DNA of 64,000 nucleotides from Hybos culiciformis (taxonomy: Eukaryota > Arthropoda > Insecta > Diptera > Hybotidae): contig OZ023273.1 in NCBI GenBank assembly GCA_964007475.1, forward strand, positions 15,699,922 to 15,763,921, read 5' to 3'. The translations under genes were made by a program, and so were the position numbers. Under the pieces are notes generated by a model. That model searched no databases. It was not told where the DNA came from and saw only the letters and a program-made list of their open reading frames with translations. Below are positions 24,592-37,515 of the stretch, piece by piece (the stretch's first letter is position 1; every line of letters begins with the position of its first letter).

Positions 24592-24690
24592 CAGGACTAC
24601 CTAGGAAGACTGAGGAATATAACCGTCGGGATGCGTCATTTACATTTCTAGCGTCTGCGGGGGATGACCATTCTCTTCGACACCATCGAC
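24592..24690 (-). CDS. GC-rich internal exon candidate (99 bp), gene unknown
   Basis: On the minus strand the intron end ATTTTCGTTTTCAG joins the exon at 24690, and the exon ends CCTG at 24592 before GTAAGTTT, a near-perfect U1 donor match. The exon has 50 G/C of 99 bases, while its surroundings are mostly A/T. Three readings are possible. (1) With phase 1 on both sides, a 32-codon frame is open throughout (RWCRREWSSPADARNVNDAS, then RRLYSSVFLGSP); the length is divisible by three, as for a cassette exon. (2) In phase 0 it encodes VDGVEENGHPPQTLEM and then a stop, which would be an alternative C-terminus or poison exon. (3) As a 5'UTR exon it would hold two 12-codon upstream ORFs and an ATG-TAA start-stop. 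I recognise no protein. It implies a minus-strand gene with large introns across this window. Confidence 0.5.
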
Positions 24691-24833
24691 CTGAAAACGA
24701 AAATATATATGCTTATTTTAATTAAATTGCTATTATGAAAATTTCTCCCCAAAACTATTCTACAACATCGGAAAGCGGACTCGAAACCAGAATCTTTTTG
24801 GGATTTTCCGTATACTATACGAATACTTTTCAA
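24691..24833 (-). other. GC-elevated intron flank upstream of the exon
   Basis: About 140 bp next to the acceptor, part of it (24765-24830) richer in G+C than background. A word GGTTTCGAGTCC resembles a Pol III B box with one inserted T, but no A box accompanies it. The flank may be a conserved splicing-control segment or an alternative longer exon; the frame through it is open into the 12-codon reading ending IPRRR. Confidence 0.25.
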
Positions 24834-27800
24834 AAAAAATAAATAAAAAATAAATAAAATAAAATAAATAGCGCAACGAGGATAAGAAAATTGAAATAAA
24901 ATTTGAAAAAATAAACCTCAAACTAAATATACGTACTTATAGTTAGAAATTGCGTCAAAAAAGCAATTTTAAAACTTTTAATATAATTCAAATTAAAATA
25001 TACAAAAAAAAACTCATACCATTTTTATTAAAAAAATATATATATATACATAACATATATATATTTTTATAAAAGTTTTTTTTTCTTTAAAACAATTTTC
25101 TAGAAAATTGGTTTTCTGTTTTTCTTTTTATTTATTTGAAAAAGAAAATTAAACTTTTCTTTTGATAAGAAATTAAAAAAAAAAAAATAAGAAAAAGAAT
25201 ATTTGCACTTTTTCTTCATATCTTTTTTATTATTATTATTATTATTTTTTTTTTCTTTAACTTTTATGTTTTGAATTTAAATTAAAGTTGGACGTACAAT
25301 CGTGATAAAATTCTAACTAAGAAAAAAGATTAATCAAAATTCGAATATATGTATATAGATCTTGGTATATATAAATAAATATAAAAAAAAAATATAAAAT
25401 CAAAATAAAAACATAAAAAATAACAATAATTTATTTTTTTATTTTTTGCTTATTTTGCGAATTTTAAATGTTAAGTTTATGTTTTTTTTTTGTTGCTTCT
25501 GAATTTCCAACAAAAAAAATATTTTGCTCAAATCTCACTAATCTCCTTTTTGGACTTTCTATACAGGAAATCTTGAGTTAAATGATTAAGGAATGATTTT
25601 ATATAGTGTTTTGTAGAATAAACATTGCTTAACTTTTACTTCAAAGTATAATGTTTTTGAGTTTGGTTTGGAAACAATTTATTTTAATTTTTATTTTATA
25701 TTATCTAAATAATTTCAAATTGAAAGATTGGTCCTAAAAATGAGACAAAAGTTAAATAAAGGTGCGTTAAGCATGAAAAAATTTGTATTTTTCTAATATC
25801 CGGGGCTTTCGCTAATCTCTGTTGGTATTTATCTTGTTTGCAATTTAGATATTGTTATATTTTGTACTATTTTTATGAATTAAAATCAACACAAAACTTT
25901 TGAAAACATAATAAGATATAAATAATATTGAATTTTGTTTCGCAATTTTCATTATTTGAACGCACTAATGTCCATTTTTATTTTTTTCAATAAAAAAAGC
26001 TTTTCATTTTTATTTTTTTTTTAATATTTTTTTATTGGATAGGTATGTTTGTTTGTATATAATATATTATTAATATAATATTGTATTCATTCATTTTGCA
26101 AAAATTTTATGTATATTATATATATATTTTTATTGTGATTTTCTCCCACAGTCTTGGTTACCCCACGCATTCAAATATAATCCGAAAAAAAAATTGAAAA
26201 AAAAGCTATGATGGCAAAATACCGTTATGGCAATTTTCCATCAAAATAAAGCGCTCTTTTGTTAAATTTAACATATTTTTTATTTTTATTATTATATTAT
26301 TCTTATAATAATATTTTATTAAAAAAGAAAAAGTCTATACGTAAGATACAAATAAGCCAAAAATAGAAGTTTTATCTTACAACAACGACGACGGCGGGCG
26401 ACTGATGACAAAAACCTCACCTTTATTATTATCATCATATTGTTATTGTTATTTTACTTTTTATTTCTTGGTTTTAAATTTTTTGTTTTTTTTTTTTATT
26501 TTAAAGAAAATCTGATTATCTTAAAAAAAAAATTTATGAATAAACATTATGAACGCATTAAAGGAAAAATAATTAAGGAAAATGTAATATTTATTTTTTT
26601 GTTCAATATAGTTACTTGGCGGATGTTTCAGCATTTGAGAGCTTTTATTCAGCTGTTTGACAAAATACATTTGAAATAGTTTTTCCGGAGATTAATAAGA
26701 TTAATAAGGTTTTCTAACAATTTTTATATGTAACAAAATGAAACCCAAGTTTTTAAGCTCATCTATTTATAATATACTTATTGTAGCTTCAATGCGAAAC
26801 ATTATATGAAAATAAAATTCATTTTATGTTATTGCCATTAAGAATTTTTAAGTAAAAACCATAAACATTATTTGATTAAACCAAAGAAATTATTATAAAA
26901 TTTTGGGGTGTAAAATTATTAGAATTTTTTTTTTCTCAAAAATGTTTGTAGAAAATAAAAATCAAACAATTGATTTGATATATATTTTTTCTTCTTCTCA
27001 ATGTTAATTTTTTGTCTCCGACAAAACGTCAGGTTAAAATTTTATTATTTGCCAAAAAGAAGAAAATTTTTATATATAATATTCCAAAGGGATGAGATTA
27101 CCCACGATGAGGGTTTAGTTGGGTTTAAAAAAATATATTTTTATTAAAGTTTAAATGAAAATCCCTTTGGTTTAAATTTTCTTGAAAAAAAAAAAAAGAA
27201 AAAAACATTGAATAAAAAAAAATGGTTTCTTATGTAGATTTCATTCAATAACACTGCTGTAAATAAACACACTCAAAAAAAAAAAAAAATGTTCATTTAT
27301 ACGGAATTAGATAAAATTTACTTAGTTTTCCTTTTTTTTTATTTGTTTTTGGTATATTGAAAATTAAAAAAAAAAAAACAGGTGAAATAAAATAACTTTC
27401 GATGTAAGTCTATTCTATTGCCGGAAAAGAACAGGAACATTAATTGTTTGGCATGAACAAAAATATGAGGTTAAAACTCAAAACTAGTTTTGTAAGTTAT
27501 ATCCCTCTGTCACTTTTGCAAAAATCGGCGATCAGATTTAGTTCAATGCTTTAGTTTATTCTACATAAGTGAATATAAATAAATTTTTAGACTAATTGAC
27601 CAATAAGAAAAACTACCTTACTACCCCCCGACAAATTTTATTAAAATTCATTAAATATTTGTAAATAATTTTTTTAGTGTATTACAAAAAAAAATAAAAA
27701 ATTTAAGGTATAAGAATGAAAATCTTTATTTTATTTTGGTTGAATATTGCATTTTTTATGAATTATTATTACTTTTATGGAACATTAAATTGTTAGAAAC

Positions 27801-30800
27801 TTTTTTTTTTATATGAATGAAACATTCATAAAAATTATGAAACCTACCCTTAGATTTTTTTTTTGTCAAAATTATGTAATATCGTAATATGCTAAAGAAA
27901 ATTTCTAGTTAGTTCTAAAAATGGAAAAGAATATGGTTTAGTAAAATAACTTTTTTGGATTAAGGTGTACAATCTCTTGGAAAAAAAAGGCATAATAATG
28001 TTATAAAAATTAAATGATTTTTAAAGAAAAAAAAAAGAAGTGTAAGCTTCAAAAAAAAGAGAAAAAAAAAAGAAAAAACAAAATGAGAATCAAGGGGGAT
28101 GAAACTATAAACCTTCAAAACTTTTAAGGGATGAAGAAAATTGAAGCAATTTGCAATAAATATTAATATATTTTTCTTATTATTATTATTATTTTTTTTT
28201 TTACTTCAATAATAAAAATTTTCGGCTGTAAATAGTATAATTAAAATTTATTGCTAATTGAAGAAAAGTCCTTTTAATTTGTTATGAAAAACTGGAAGGA
28301 AAATGAATTTCAGGAAAAATATATAAAGCAAATTGTTATAATTCTTTTTTTTTTATATATAAGATTGAATTTAGAAGGTATACAAGTTTTAAGAAAACAA
28401 AGAATAAATATAAAATTAATAAAATATTATTAAAATGTAGTCATAATCGTCATAATTCTCAAAATTTAGGGTTTAATATTAAAAAAAAAAAGTAATAATA
28501 ATTAATTGGATTGCTTTGGAAACGTTAATTATTCTTGTTCAGAAAAATAATAATAAAAATATTTAATTTTTTTCAAAACAATTTCCAATCTTTAATGTAA
28601 AAAATGTTTGCTTCATTTTTCTATATTAGGCTGAGTTTCACAGAGTACATAATATGGATTCCATTTATTTGAGGTTAGTTCGAATATATCAAATTGAATA
28701 CAATTGTAATAAATTTTTTAGCCCTTTCGCCGGACTATAAATTTTCATTAATATGAGCACCTAAAATATTCGCAATACATATAAATGTACTACTTTCAAA
28801 TTTTTCAAATGATTAAAACTGAAAAATCAGTTTTTAATCAAAACCTATTTAGTTTAATCATAATTATGTTTCGAACAGGGCTTCATTTTATGCAACTTTG
28901 AGTACAAGAATTGGAAAATTCGTGGAAAATTTTAAGAGTTATTTATGGCGCACAATAAAGATCGAACTTTTTCGATTACAAGATATAAAAAATAATGTTT
29001 AATAGCTAATTTACAAGGCTCTGTCATGGTCATCTTTAAATTTTTCTATCCACATATAAACATCTGTGATCTGAGCTCGCAATAATATTGTTCGGACAAA
29101 CTTTATTTTATTTTGATTCTTTTTTTTTTTTCAATTTATTGGTTGACACAGATTTTAACTTAACCAAAAATCATTTATTAAAAAAAAGAAAAAAAGAATC
29201 ATGCAGAACAGAACTAAAAAAAAATAAACTTAATTTATAATGTAAACAAATAATAATTTATTTATTTACACTCGAAAAACACAACAAAATTCACAAAAAA
29301 AAAATAAAATAATTTGTTGTGCGCATAAATTTTTATTTTTATTCTTTTTTTTTTTCAACCATTGTTGTTCCAATTTTTTTCCAATATAATTTTGGTTTCG
29401 AATAGAAAAATGCGAAAAATGATAAATGGCATTCATAAGTTTGTTTTTTTTTTCAAAAATATATTTTTTATCTTTTTTAAATTTATTTTTAATGAAAATA
29501 TAATAAAGAGCTAGGGAATAACAGGCATGAAAAATAATTTTTTATATATATGACAACTGACAAGTGATAATATTTCGAATGAAAAGATAAAATCGGTAAA
29601 GAATCTATAAATTTTAGTAAATTATTTGTTTTTTGTTTTTTTTTTAATTCAATTTAAATTAAAATTCAAGAGCATTAATTTGATATTGAAGAATTAAGAA
29701 TTTAAAAGAATTAAATAGGAGAATTGAACTTGGAAAAGTTCTCTCGTTGAGTTTTAACATTACAATGCTGAGTATTGTTTTGTAGGAACAGAACCTATCC
29801 AAATGTCAAAAAATATATTATGTCAAAAGTACACATTTGTTAATGAAAAATAAAATTTTACAGAAGCCGAATAATTAGTATCAAAATTTATTGAAAAACA
29901 TTCCCCATATTTCCGTGCAACTTTCGAAAATGTTTTTTCACTATAATATGGGCACAAACAAAATAATTTAGTTTAGTTATTAATTATGCGACTGTATGGT
30001 TGATTATCTTTGGTAAATTAAATTGAATCAATAAAAAAGTATAGGATTATAATTTATATTTAAATAATAGTTTAAGTTCATCGTTGAAGTTTTTTTTCAA
30101 GTAGTTGAGCAGGTAAGGTTAGGTAAAATAAACATATGTTCAACTGTGCTACTTCTAAAGTTTAATTAGATAAATTTAAAGCAAACATTAAATTTATAAT
30201 AATTTTTATATTTTACATTGGCATGATATTTTTGTATTGCTGCATATATCTACTATTATAACAATTTCAACATTAGAATGAACTTTGTTTTTTTTAAAGA
30301 TTTTTCTCTAAATAACGACACGACTAAATTTGAATACAAAAAACCCGTCGGAAAGCCTGACAGACATAAAAATAATAATTTCATTTATAATAAATATTGA
30401 GAAAAAAAAAATTGATTTTTGTTATGGTGCTGCCACTTTAACCGCATGTGTTGAAAAAATAAATTAAAAATGCATTTTTACAGAATATACAAAAAAAAAA
30501 CATAGAATTTCATGTTCCCCTTTCAATTTTAAATGAAAAAATTTATGTGAGAGAATTATGTATACATACGTAATATAGTTTTTTTTTATTTTGTTTGTAA
30601 TTCCAGATACATGTATCTTTTTTTTATATATTTATATATCTTTTCAGATACAACTAAAGTATAAGGTGAATACTTAAAACTATGAAGAAATCAAGAAAAC
30701 GATGTAACATGTCAAAATAAAAGTTGTTTTATTTTTGTCTCATTCTGTTTTTAATAAATAATTCACACACATTTAAATTTATGTTTAAAAAAGCACAACT

Positions 30801-31522
30801 CAAAAAAAAATATATATACAAAAATGAGTGACAGAAAAGCTTTTACTTAAATTACGAAAAATGAGTTTCACTCATCTATTTTGAGTAAACAAGAAATTTT
30901 ATGTTTTCAACAAAAAAAAATTGAATTTTTTTTTTTAAATGATTTATTACACGAAAGTATAAAATATCTAAATTGAAATTGTTAACAAAGCCATAACAGA
31001 CAAATTTGTTTCTGATATAGTTTTCTTTTTATTTCAAATTATAATATTTAATAAATTTTATTTTAATGTGTGTATGTCTTCAATGGAATCTTTTTTTTTG
31101 GAGCATAACACTTAGCATATATTCACATCGTTTTAATTTACAACGTGTTTTCTTAGAAAGCATAAGATTTTCTTGTAATTATAACAATAAATAAGTTTCT
31201 CATAATTAATAAGATTTGATTAGAACAGAACATAAACTAAAAAATAGTTAAATCTTGTTCCCCTAATAATAATAAAATTGATGAAGTGCTTATATGTAAA
31301 TATTTTGGATTTTTTTTTTTTATGGGAAGTTTAATAAAAATATTTTATATTTAGAAATAATTAGCAGCGTTTTATATAATGTCCAATGCATAGATATATG
31401 TATTGAAAATGAAAATCTATGAAAACGTTATGCATTAAAAAATAAAAATTTGATATTATATTTAAAATCATAAAAACTTTAATAAACATAAGAAAATTAT
31501 ATTGAATTATTTTATTCAATTT
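24834..31522. other. AT-rich non-coding DNA
   Basis: No gene seen. A CpG-containing patch at 26381-26405 (ACGACGACGGCGGGCGACTG) and an acceptor-like TTTTCTCCCACAG at about 26155 lack partner splice sites. A (TTA) run lies near 25226-25245. ORFs here are low-complexity. Confidence 0.6.
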
Positions 31523-31855
31523 TCATTGTAATTCTGATTTCAGTATATTTTCTATAAGATTTATATTAAATATAAGATGAATTAATTTAACATTGACAAT
31601 TTCTATAACAAGAGTTAATAAATTTGACACATTTTGTGTATCTACATTTTCATATTTAAATTGCATATAAAATATTATTATTATTATTATTGTAACTATA
31701 TATTCTTTAAATGTGAATAAAACTAAATCAAAAAGCTCACACGTGCGATTGTAAAGAAAACTAATGCATTGGAAACAAAAAAAAAAATAAATACATGTAT
31801 CAAAATTGCTATTAACATCATAAAAAAAAAATAAATAAAAATTAATACGAAACAT
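31523..31855 (-). other. 110-codon low-complexity ORF, probably chance
   Basis: The frame is open for 110 codons and rich in Phe, Ile, Asn, Tyr and Leu, with a run of Ile from an (ATT) microsatellite. No domain is recognised. Length alone is slightly unusual, but the composition is what AT-rich DNA gives by chance. I do not regard it as a gene. Confidence 0.1.
31674..31691. repeat. (ATT)6 microsatellite
   Basis: Six perfect ATT units. Confidence 0.9.
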
Positions 31856-31909
31856 AATATTAAAAAAAAAAAATTATTTTATTTTTTTTTACATACATAG
31901 ATGTTATTT

Positions 31910-31950
31910 AAAGAAGGAGGGTTTGATATAAGACCCAACCTGCCTTCTTT
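31910..31950 (+). other. GC-rich hairpin followed by a T tract
   Basis: AAAGAAGG pairs with CCTTCTTT at the ends, then one mismatch, a G-T pair and GGTT/AACC, closing a short loop around GATATAAGA. A run of 14 T ends at about 31961. The shape resembles an intrinsic terminator, but this is eukaryotic DNA. A short structured RNA with a Pol III-style T stop, or a chance palindrome, are the options. Confidence 0.35.
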
Positions 31951-34722
31951 TTTTTTTTTTTAATAATAAATGTGTAAAATTTATACATTTTTGCTCATAT
32001 TCACTCATTTTTCTGCAATAAAAATAAAATTTGAACAGAGAAAAATAATATAAGAAAATGAAAATAATAATAATATTAAAAAAAAAAAAAAAACTTCTTG
32101 ACGTCCATCGACGACATACGTCGTCATCATCACCATTATCATTTCTGTATATAAATTGCTTTTTCTTTTCTTTTCTTCATCTTATTTCTACTTCCTTTTT
32201 TAATAATGTATGAAATTTGTTTTTTTTTTTTCTTTAAGTTTTTCTTTTTATAATGAAAGAATTTTTATTTATTTTCTTATAATACATATATATATTTTTT
32301 TTAAACATTATTTCTTTTTTTTTTTCCTCCATAATATGAAAAGTTCAATTCTATTTTCATGAAAAATATCTTAAAAGAAGAAGAAAAAAAAAATACAAGG
32401 GAATATTATTATAATATGGAAAACTAAGAACAAGAAAATATTTTCCCTCTACTTCAAAATAAAAAAATAAAAAAAAAATAAATTTTATAACAAGAAAAAA
32501 AAATTCTTATCAAGAAAATTTTTCATTTTAAATAAAAAAAAAAATATTATGCAAAATTTTTGATATGTGCATTTGCATAAAAAATGAATTTTTGATGTCT
32601 TTATCATTTTCTTGAATAAAGTGATATTTTATATAAGAAAAAATAAGGAATTATTATTTCTAAATTTTAGTTTTTATAATAATCTTTGCATTTTTTATTA
32701 AAAAAAAATGCGGTATATTAAAATGAGATAAGCAAAAGCTTTAGTTTCAATTTCCTTAAAGTAAAACATATTTTTTGAACTATACATGATTTGGCAGTTC
32801 TAAAACGCTAACAGAGATATAATTTTGTATATAAAGATCTTCGCCTGAGTTACTACTGTTCTGTTTTGTTTTTAGATTCTGTCTCGCTTTGTCTTATTTA
32901 GAAACAGAAAGCCTAAATATTTGAACTTTACAATGTGGTAAACCTTGTGTCCACAAAAAGTTAAATTACATCCCTTAACATAAAATTATTATTCTTGAAA
33001 CCGAAATATATATAATATCTCGACTAAAAATATATAAAGAATGAATTTTTAGCATAAGCTACTACTCGAAAATAATACAAAAAATATTTTTTTTTAGAAA
33101 ATGATTTTCTCAAATTTTTCTGTACTTGATAAATAACTAATCTTCACTATTTCGATTTGACCCAAACACGTAATATATATATAATACAACACAGCAAATT
33201 ACTGCCGCAGCAATATTCCGTGCACAGTTGTTTTTAAATTCTAACTATATAAAAAATTTCAAAATAGATGAAAATAATTGCAAAAAAAAATTTAACCATA
33301 CAAATTTAAAAAAAAATAAAAAAATAAAGGAAAAATGCAAACCTTTCCAAATTTTTCAAAAATGAAAGAAAAACATGATAAAATTTTGCTTTTTACATTA
33401 TAATGGTAAAATGCAAAGAAATAGTTTTTTTTTTTTTGCATGCAACTGCAGTTTTCCATTTTCTAGTATGTAAGTAGTTTTTTTTTTTTCTCTCTATACG
33501 ACTCAAGTATATATTTGAAGACACTTTTATACAATGGAAAATTATTATACAGAGCTGATATGTATATTGTATATGTTATCAGGTAAAACTGAAAATATAT
33601 ATTTCATACTTTATTATTGGCTTGCTTGTTAGTTTGGGATAAAAGTGCAGTATGTGCATGTTTTTAACATGAAACTTACATTGGTGCTGCTTGTTTTCAA
33701 GTATAATTATGTAAAAAAAAAAAACTTGAGCACATATAGTGAGCAAAAAGTGTCTCTTCTTTCAAATCAATTGGGAATTTTATGCTTTTATTTATGCAGT
33801 AATACATTTTTTTTGGCAATAAGAATATTTATCTTCTAGGCTATGGGTTTAATATCGACTTTAACTAGTAAATATATATTTTTTTTTATATTCGGCTTTC
33901 TCAGTAATTTTCATATAATCATTTTTTTTTATTAAGAACTTGTAAATTAAGGGAGAGCCTAATATTACAATTAACCAGATGAATCCAATTAAAACCTTTC
34001 AAACATTTTAAATACTTTTGGAATTTGACTGAATAGAAAATGTATTAAGAGGGCAAAATTTATAAATTGACAGCCCTATTATACTCCTAGTAGCAAGAAC
34101 TGGTCTGTGGAAACCAATTGTGATTTTCAAGCCTTGTAGATCTTATTATTTTATTAAGTTTATAATAAGTTAATTTAAACAGAATCTTATGATGGGGCTC
34201 TAACAGCTGGTCTAAGTGACTTGGCAAAAAAAATATTATACTTGGCTTATAGTCTTAAAAAGAAGAAAAAACTGAGTTTGCGATTTGAAATAAAATTGAA
34301 TGTACAAAACAAAAACTGGTATCTTTTTTTTCAATATACCGAACAAAAAAAAAATCTCATTTCCTGACACAAAATAATATAAAAATCTAGAAATTTAGAT
34401 AATTCTTCAAGGTTTTTTAATGGTGCATTGTAGATGTTTTTTTTTTTTATTATAAATAGTTTTTCCAATATAAACTTTTGCCTGGAAAATCATTGATTTT
34501 TCTGTTGTAATATTTTTCTTTTAATAAAAAAAAACAGGAAATTAAACTAGATAATATACAATATATATAAAAAATATATTTTTTTACGTTAAACTAAATT
34601 AGTTTTTTTTATATGTAGGTAGGTATTATGGAAGAAAACATTGAAACTTAGGTTTTTAATCGTCACCGGAAATTTTCCAGATCACAATTCTATGTATATA
34701 CAATATAAGATAAAACCCTAAG
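31951..34722. other. AT-rich non-coding DNA with a pyrimidine tract
   Basis: No gene seen. At 32101-32125 GACGAC and GTCGTC form a 6-bp palindrome. This is followed by a C/T-rich tract at about 32158-32203 with no AG acceptor at its end. The rest is background. Confidence 0.6.
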
Positions 34723-35049
34723 TCATGGAACTAGCAATAATTCTAATCTCCGTTTAACTAACCAAATTTTCACTTTGCAAAAATCTAATAAGATCAGATT
34801 TGGATTAAAGAACTTTTTTTTTCTTTGGAAATCAGTTAATTTTTTTTTTTTCGGATTCTTTAAATTCAATGTAACCAATTTCCTTTGGGCATAAATTATT
34901 TTTTTTAAGGATGGTGCTTCATTCTTCATTTTTGGGTTGAAAACAATTATTCTTTCAGATCTAAGTTCATTGGAACTAAGTTTATTGGGTTCTAGTTCGT
35001 AGAGCCAACTAAAATGTTCGCCACTAAATTTATTGTTTTTAATTTTTTT
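34723..35049 (-). other. 108-codon stop-free frame, possible pseudogene or remnant
   Basis: On the minus strand one frame is open from just after a TAA (about 35050) to TGA at 34725-34723. It runs 40 codons further upstream than its first ATG (34929). The upstream part has mixed composition: FSGEHFSWLYELEPNKLSSN, then ELRSERIIVFNPKMKNEAPS. The later part contains Lys runs from poly(A) and ends RRLELLLVP. By a rough base-composition model a run this long is expected less than once in the window. No domain, signal peptide or membrane segment is recognised. It may be an exon without visible splice sites, a decayed gene, or a transposon fragment. Part of it resembles the 14.9 kb island on the same strand. 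Confidence 0.3.
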
Positions 35050-35421
35050 TTATTTTGTTTTTATTTCAGTATATGGTTTAATTTTTTAATATATAAATTA
35101 ACAAATTATGAAATTCTTTTTTCTAATTATGATAGTATTATTATTATGAAACAGTTTAAGATTATTATTGAAAGATTTCTTTCAACATTCATTATTCAAT
35201 ACGATTGGCAAAACTAATGACACGAGATTACAATTTAAATAGAAAACAATGTTTAAATTTAGTTTTTTTTTTTTTATTTATTAAATTGTGCATTTTTTTT
35301 AATTTGTGGTTTGAAATTTCACACAATCACTAATTAGGAAATTAATCTGTCAAGCGTAATTTTTATGCACGCATTCAAAACCACAAAAAAGGACGAACCA
35401 ACAAAAATACTTTATATTATT

Positions 35422-35632
35422 AAAAAAAAAAAAAAAAAAAAAAAACAGAATATGAAAAAAAACAATAATTTAAAAACCAAAATATAATTGGGAAAAATGC
35501 ATTCATTAAAAAAAATGCAACATATATGCAGGTATGCAGGAAAAAATAAATTAACTGAAAAACATGATTATATTTATTTCTGTTTTTATCAAAAAGGATA
35601 ATTTTCCGTTTTTTTTTTTTTTTTTTTTTTTT
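35422..35632. repeat. A24 / T24 foldback
   Basis: A run of 24 A (35422..35445) and a run of 24 T (35609..35632) bracket 163 bp. They could pair as a 24-bp stem. The same strand orientation would also fit two oppositely oriented poly(A) tails. Homopolymer lengths in assemblies are unreliable. Confidence 0.6.
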
Positions 35633-37427
35633 GTTAAAATCATACATTGATATGGATTTTTTTTTTTTATATTTTATTAAAAACTGAGGTTTTAATTAAA
35701 TTGGATATTGTGATAAAATACAAAACATAAATATATGTATATTTTTATGTACATATATGTAAATATGATTATTTTCATTTTTCAAATAATTAAATTATTT
35801 TTATTTTTTTGTTGTCTTTTTTAGTTGAAAAATTAAATTTTTCAGGACATTAAAAAAAAATAATAAAAAATTAAATCTAAAAACAAGAACAACATGTAAC
35901 ATTGCGGCAATTTTAATTAAGGTATTAAATTCAATTATTGACAGCAATAATTGTTATTAACGACAAAAATAAGTCTCCCTATTTGAAAACATATTTTTTA
36001 AATTAATTTTCTTTCTATATTAAACAATTTGAAAACGTTTAAAATTCTTAATTCTGAATTTTCAATATTTGCAATAATTCAAATTGTCCATTATTTAAAT
36101 AAATATATATGATGTAAATGCACTAAGATAAAACATTGCCATTGTTTACGCAAAAAAGCAAACCGATTTCTCTATTTTATTAAAATAACATAAAGCCAAA
36201 CATAACCCATATGAATATCCCGCCCATAAAAGCTTAGGTGTTACAAGTATTATTTAAGTAAACACATTTTCAATTCAAGGTATGTACTTTTTTTTTCTTT
36301 TTTATTTATATTTTCATTCATTTGTAATCTGTAATTGAATAAACAAATTACACAATTCAGCTTTATATTCATCTCTTTTGTAAAGTTTTTAATAAAAAAT
36401 AAAATAATAATAATAAACGACATGGATCAGTAAATCAGGAATTGATTATAAGTTTATTAAACACCGATCTCATAGACGAAGCAATATTTTTGACAATAAT
36501 TAATGAGTTCCATGACCAAAACTATTGACATGGATTATGAGCATATAACAAATTTTACTTTTATTATAATATTTCTTTTATATAGGTATATATAGATTTT
36601 ATTGAATGAAAATATCGCGAAAATACAATAATATATCTTTTTATGTAATTTATTAAATATTTAAATTTTTTTTTTTCAATGTAATATGATCAATATTGAT
36701 TTGAATGAAAAAATTGAAAATAAAAATACAATTATAATAAAAATTTGCATAAGTTGCAAAAAATTTTATTTTCTTGTAATTTAATAAGGCTTATTATAAT
36801 AATATTGTATAAAAAAAAAAATGTTGCCATAGGGTGTGTTTATAAAAAGATTGGGTACACTATATAATATTCAATTTTAAAAAAATATTTTATCAAACTT
36901 TTAAATCAAAACAAATTTAAATAATGATTGGAGTATATACATTTATGTTTCCGTATTAAACCATGTTTTGCATATTGTATAGTTACCTATTATAGAAATG
37001 CGAATTTAATTAATTTTTCTTTATTAGACTTTTAAAAAAAAAAAATTATGTTGTTAAATAGTTGGCAGCTGTACATATGTACATATGTAGGTTAATAATT
37101 ATTACTTTTTATATTCAATCAAAATTATTATTGAGTCCTACATAAAATTTTTCTTCGATTTGTTGCAAAACTACTAAAATACTAGTGTATTTATATATCA
37201 CATACTACAATATTAAAAATTACTTACTATTAAAACAACAATATAATTTAATAAAAACAACTGAATATAAAGTTAATGGTTTCAATATGAAATTATACTT
37301 TAAAAAAAATGAAAAATGTTGAGCCTTTAAACGAATCTAAAATTATTTATAAAATAACTAAAATATAAAATAAAAAAAATAAAAATAAAAGAAAAATTAA
37401 TGGAAAATTAAAAAAAAATAAAAAAAA
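35633..37427. other. AT-rich non-coding DNA, no gene seen
   Basis: Background sequence. A tandem TACATATG doublet at about 37073-37088 and a GC-richer word at 36211-36240 were noted but do not form a larger feature. Confidence 0.65.
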
Positions 37428-37481
37428 AAGTTAGCCGATATATTGAAAATTGGTATTATTTTGGGTATTCGTGCGTTTGAC

Positions 37482-37493
37482 GGTCACGTGACC
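37482..37493. promoter_or_regulatory. Palindromic E-box GGTCACGTGACC
   Basis: A perfect 12-bp palindrome with a CACGTG core. Flanking GT/AC bases match the GTCACGTGAC form preferred by the MITF/TFEB and USF bHLH-zip families; CLOCK-CYCLE and Myc-Max also bind CACGTG. Eight of 12 bases are G or C, so it stands out strongly here. Confidence 0.5.
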
Positions 37494-37515
37494 CTCATAA
37501 ATCACAGAATTAATG

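Noticed and set aside
26381..26405. CpG-rich word ACGACGACGGCGGGCGACTG as possible exon or promoter
   Set aside because: No acceptor or donor pair frames it on either strand and no core promoter motif set is visible.
31913..31961. Hairpin plus T tract as a bacterial intrinsic terminator
   Set aside because: Nothing else in the window is bacterial; there are no adjacent genes for it to terminate.
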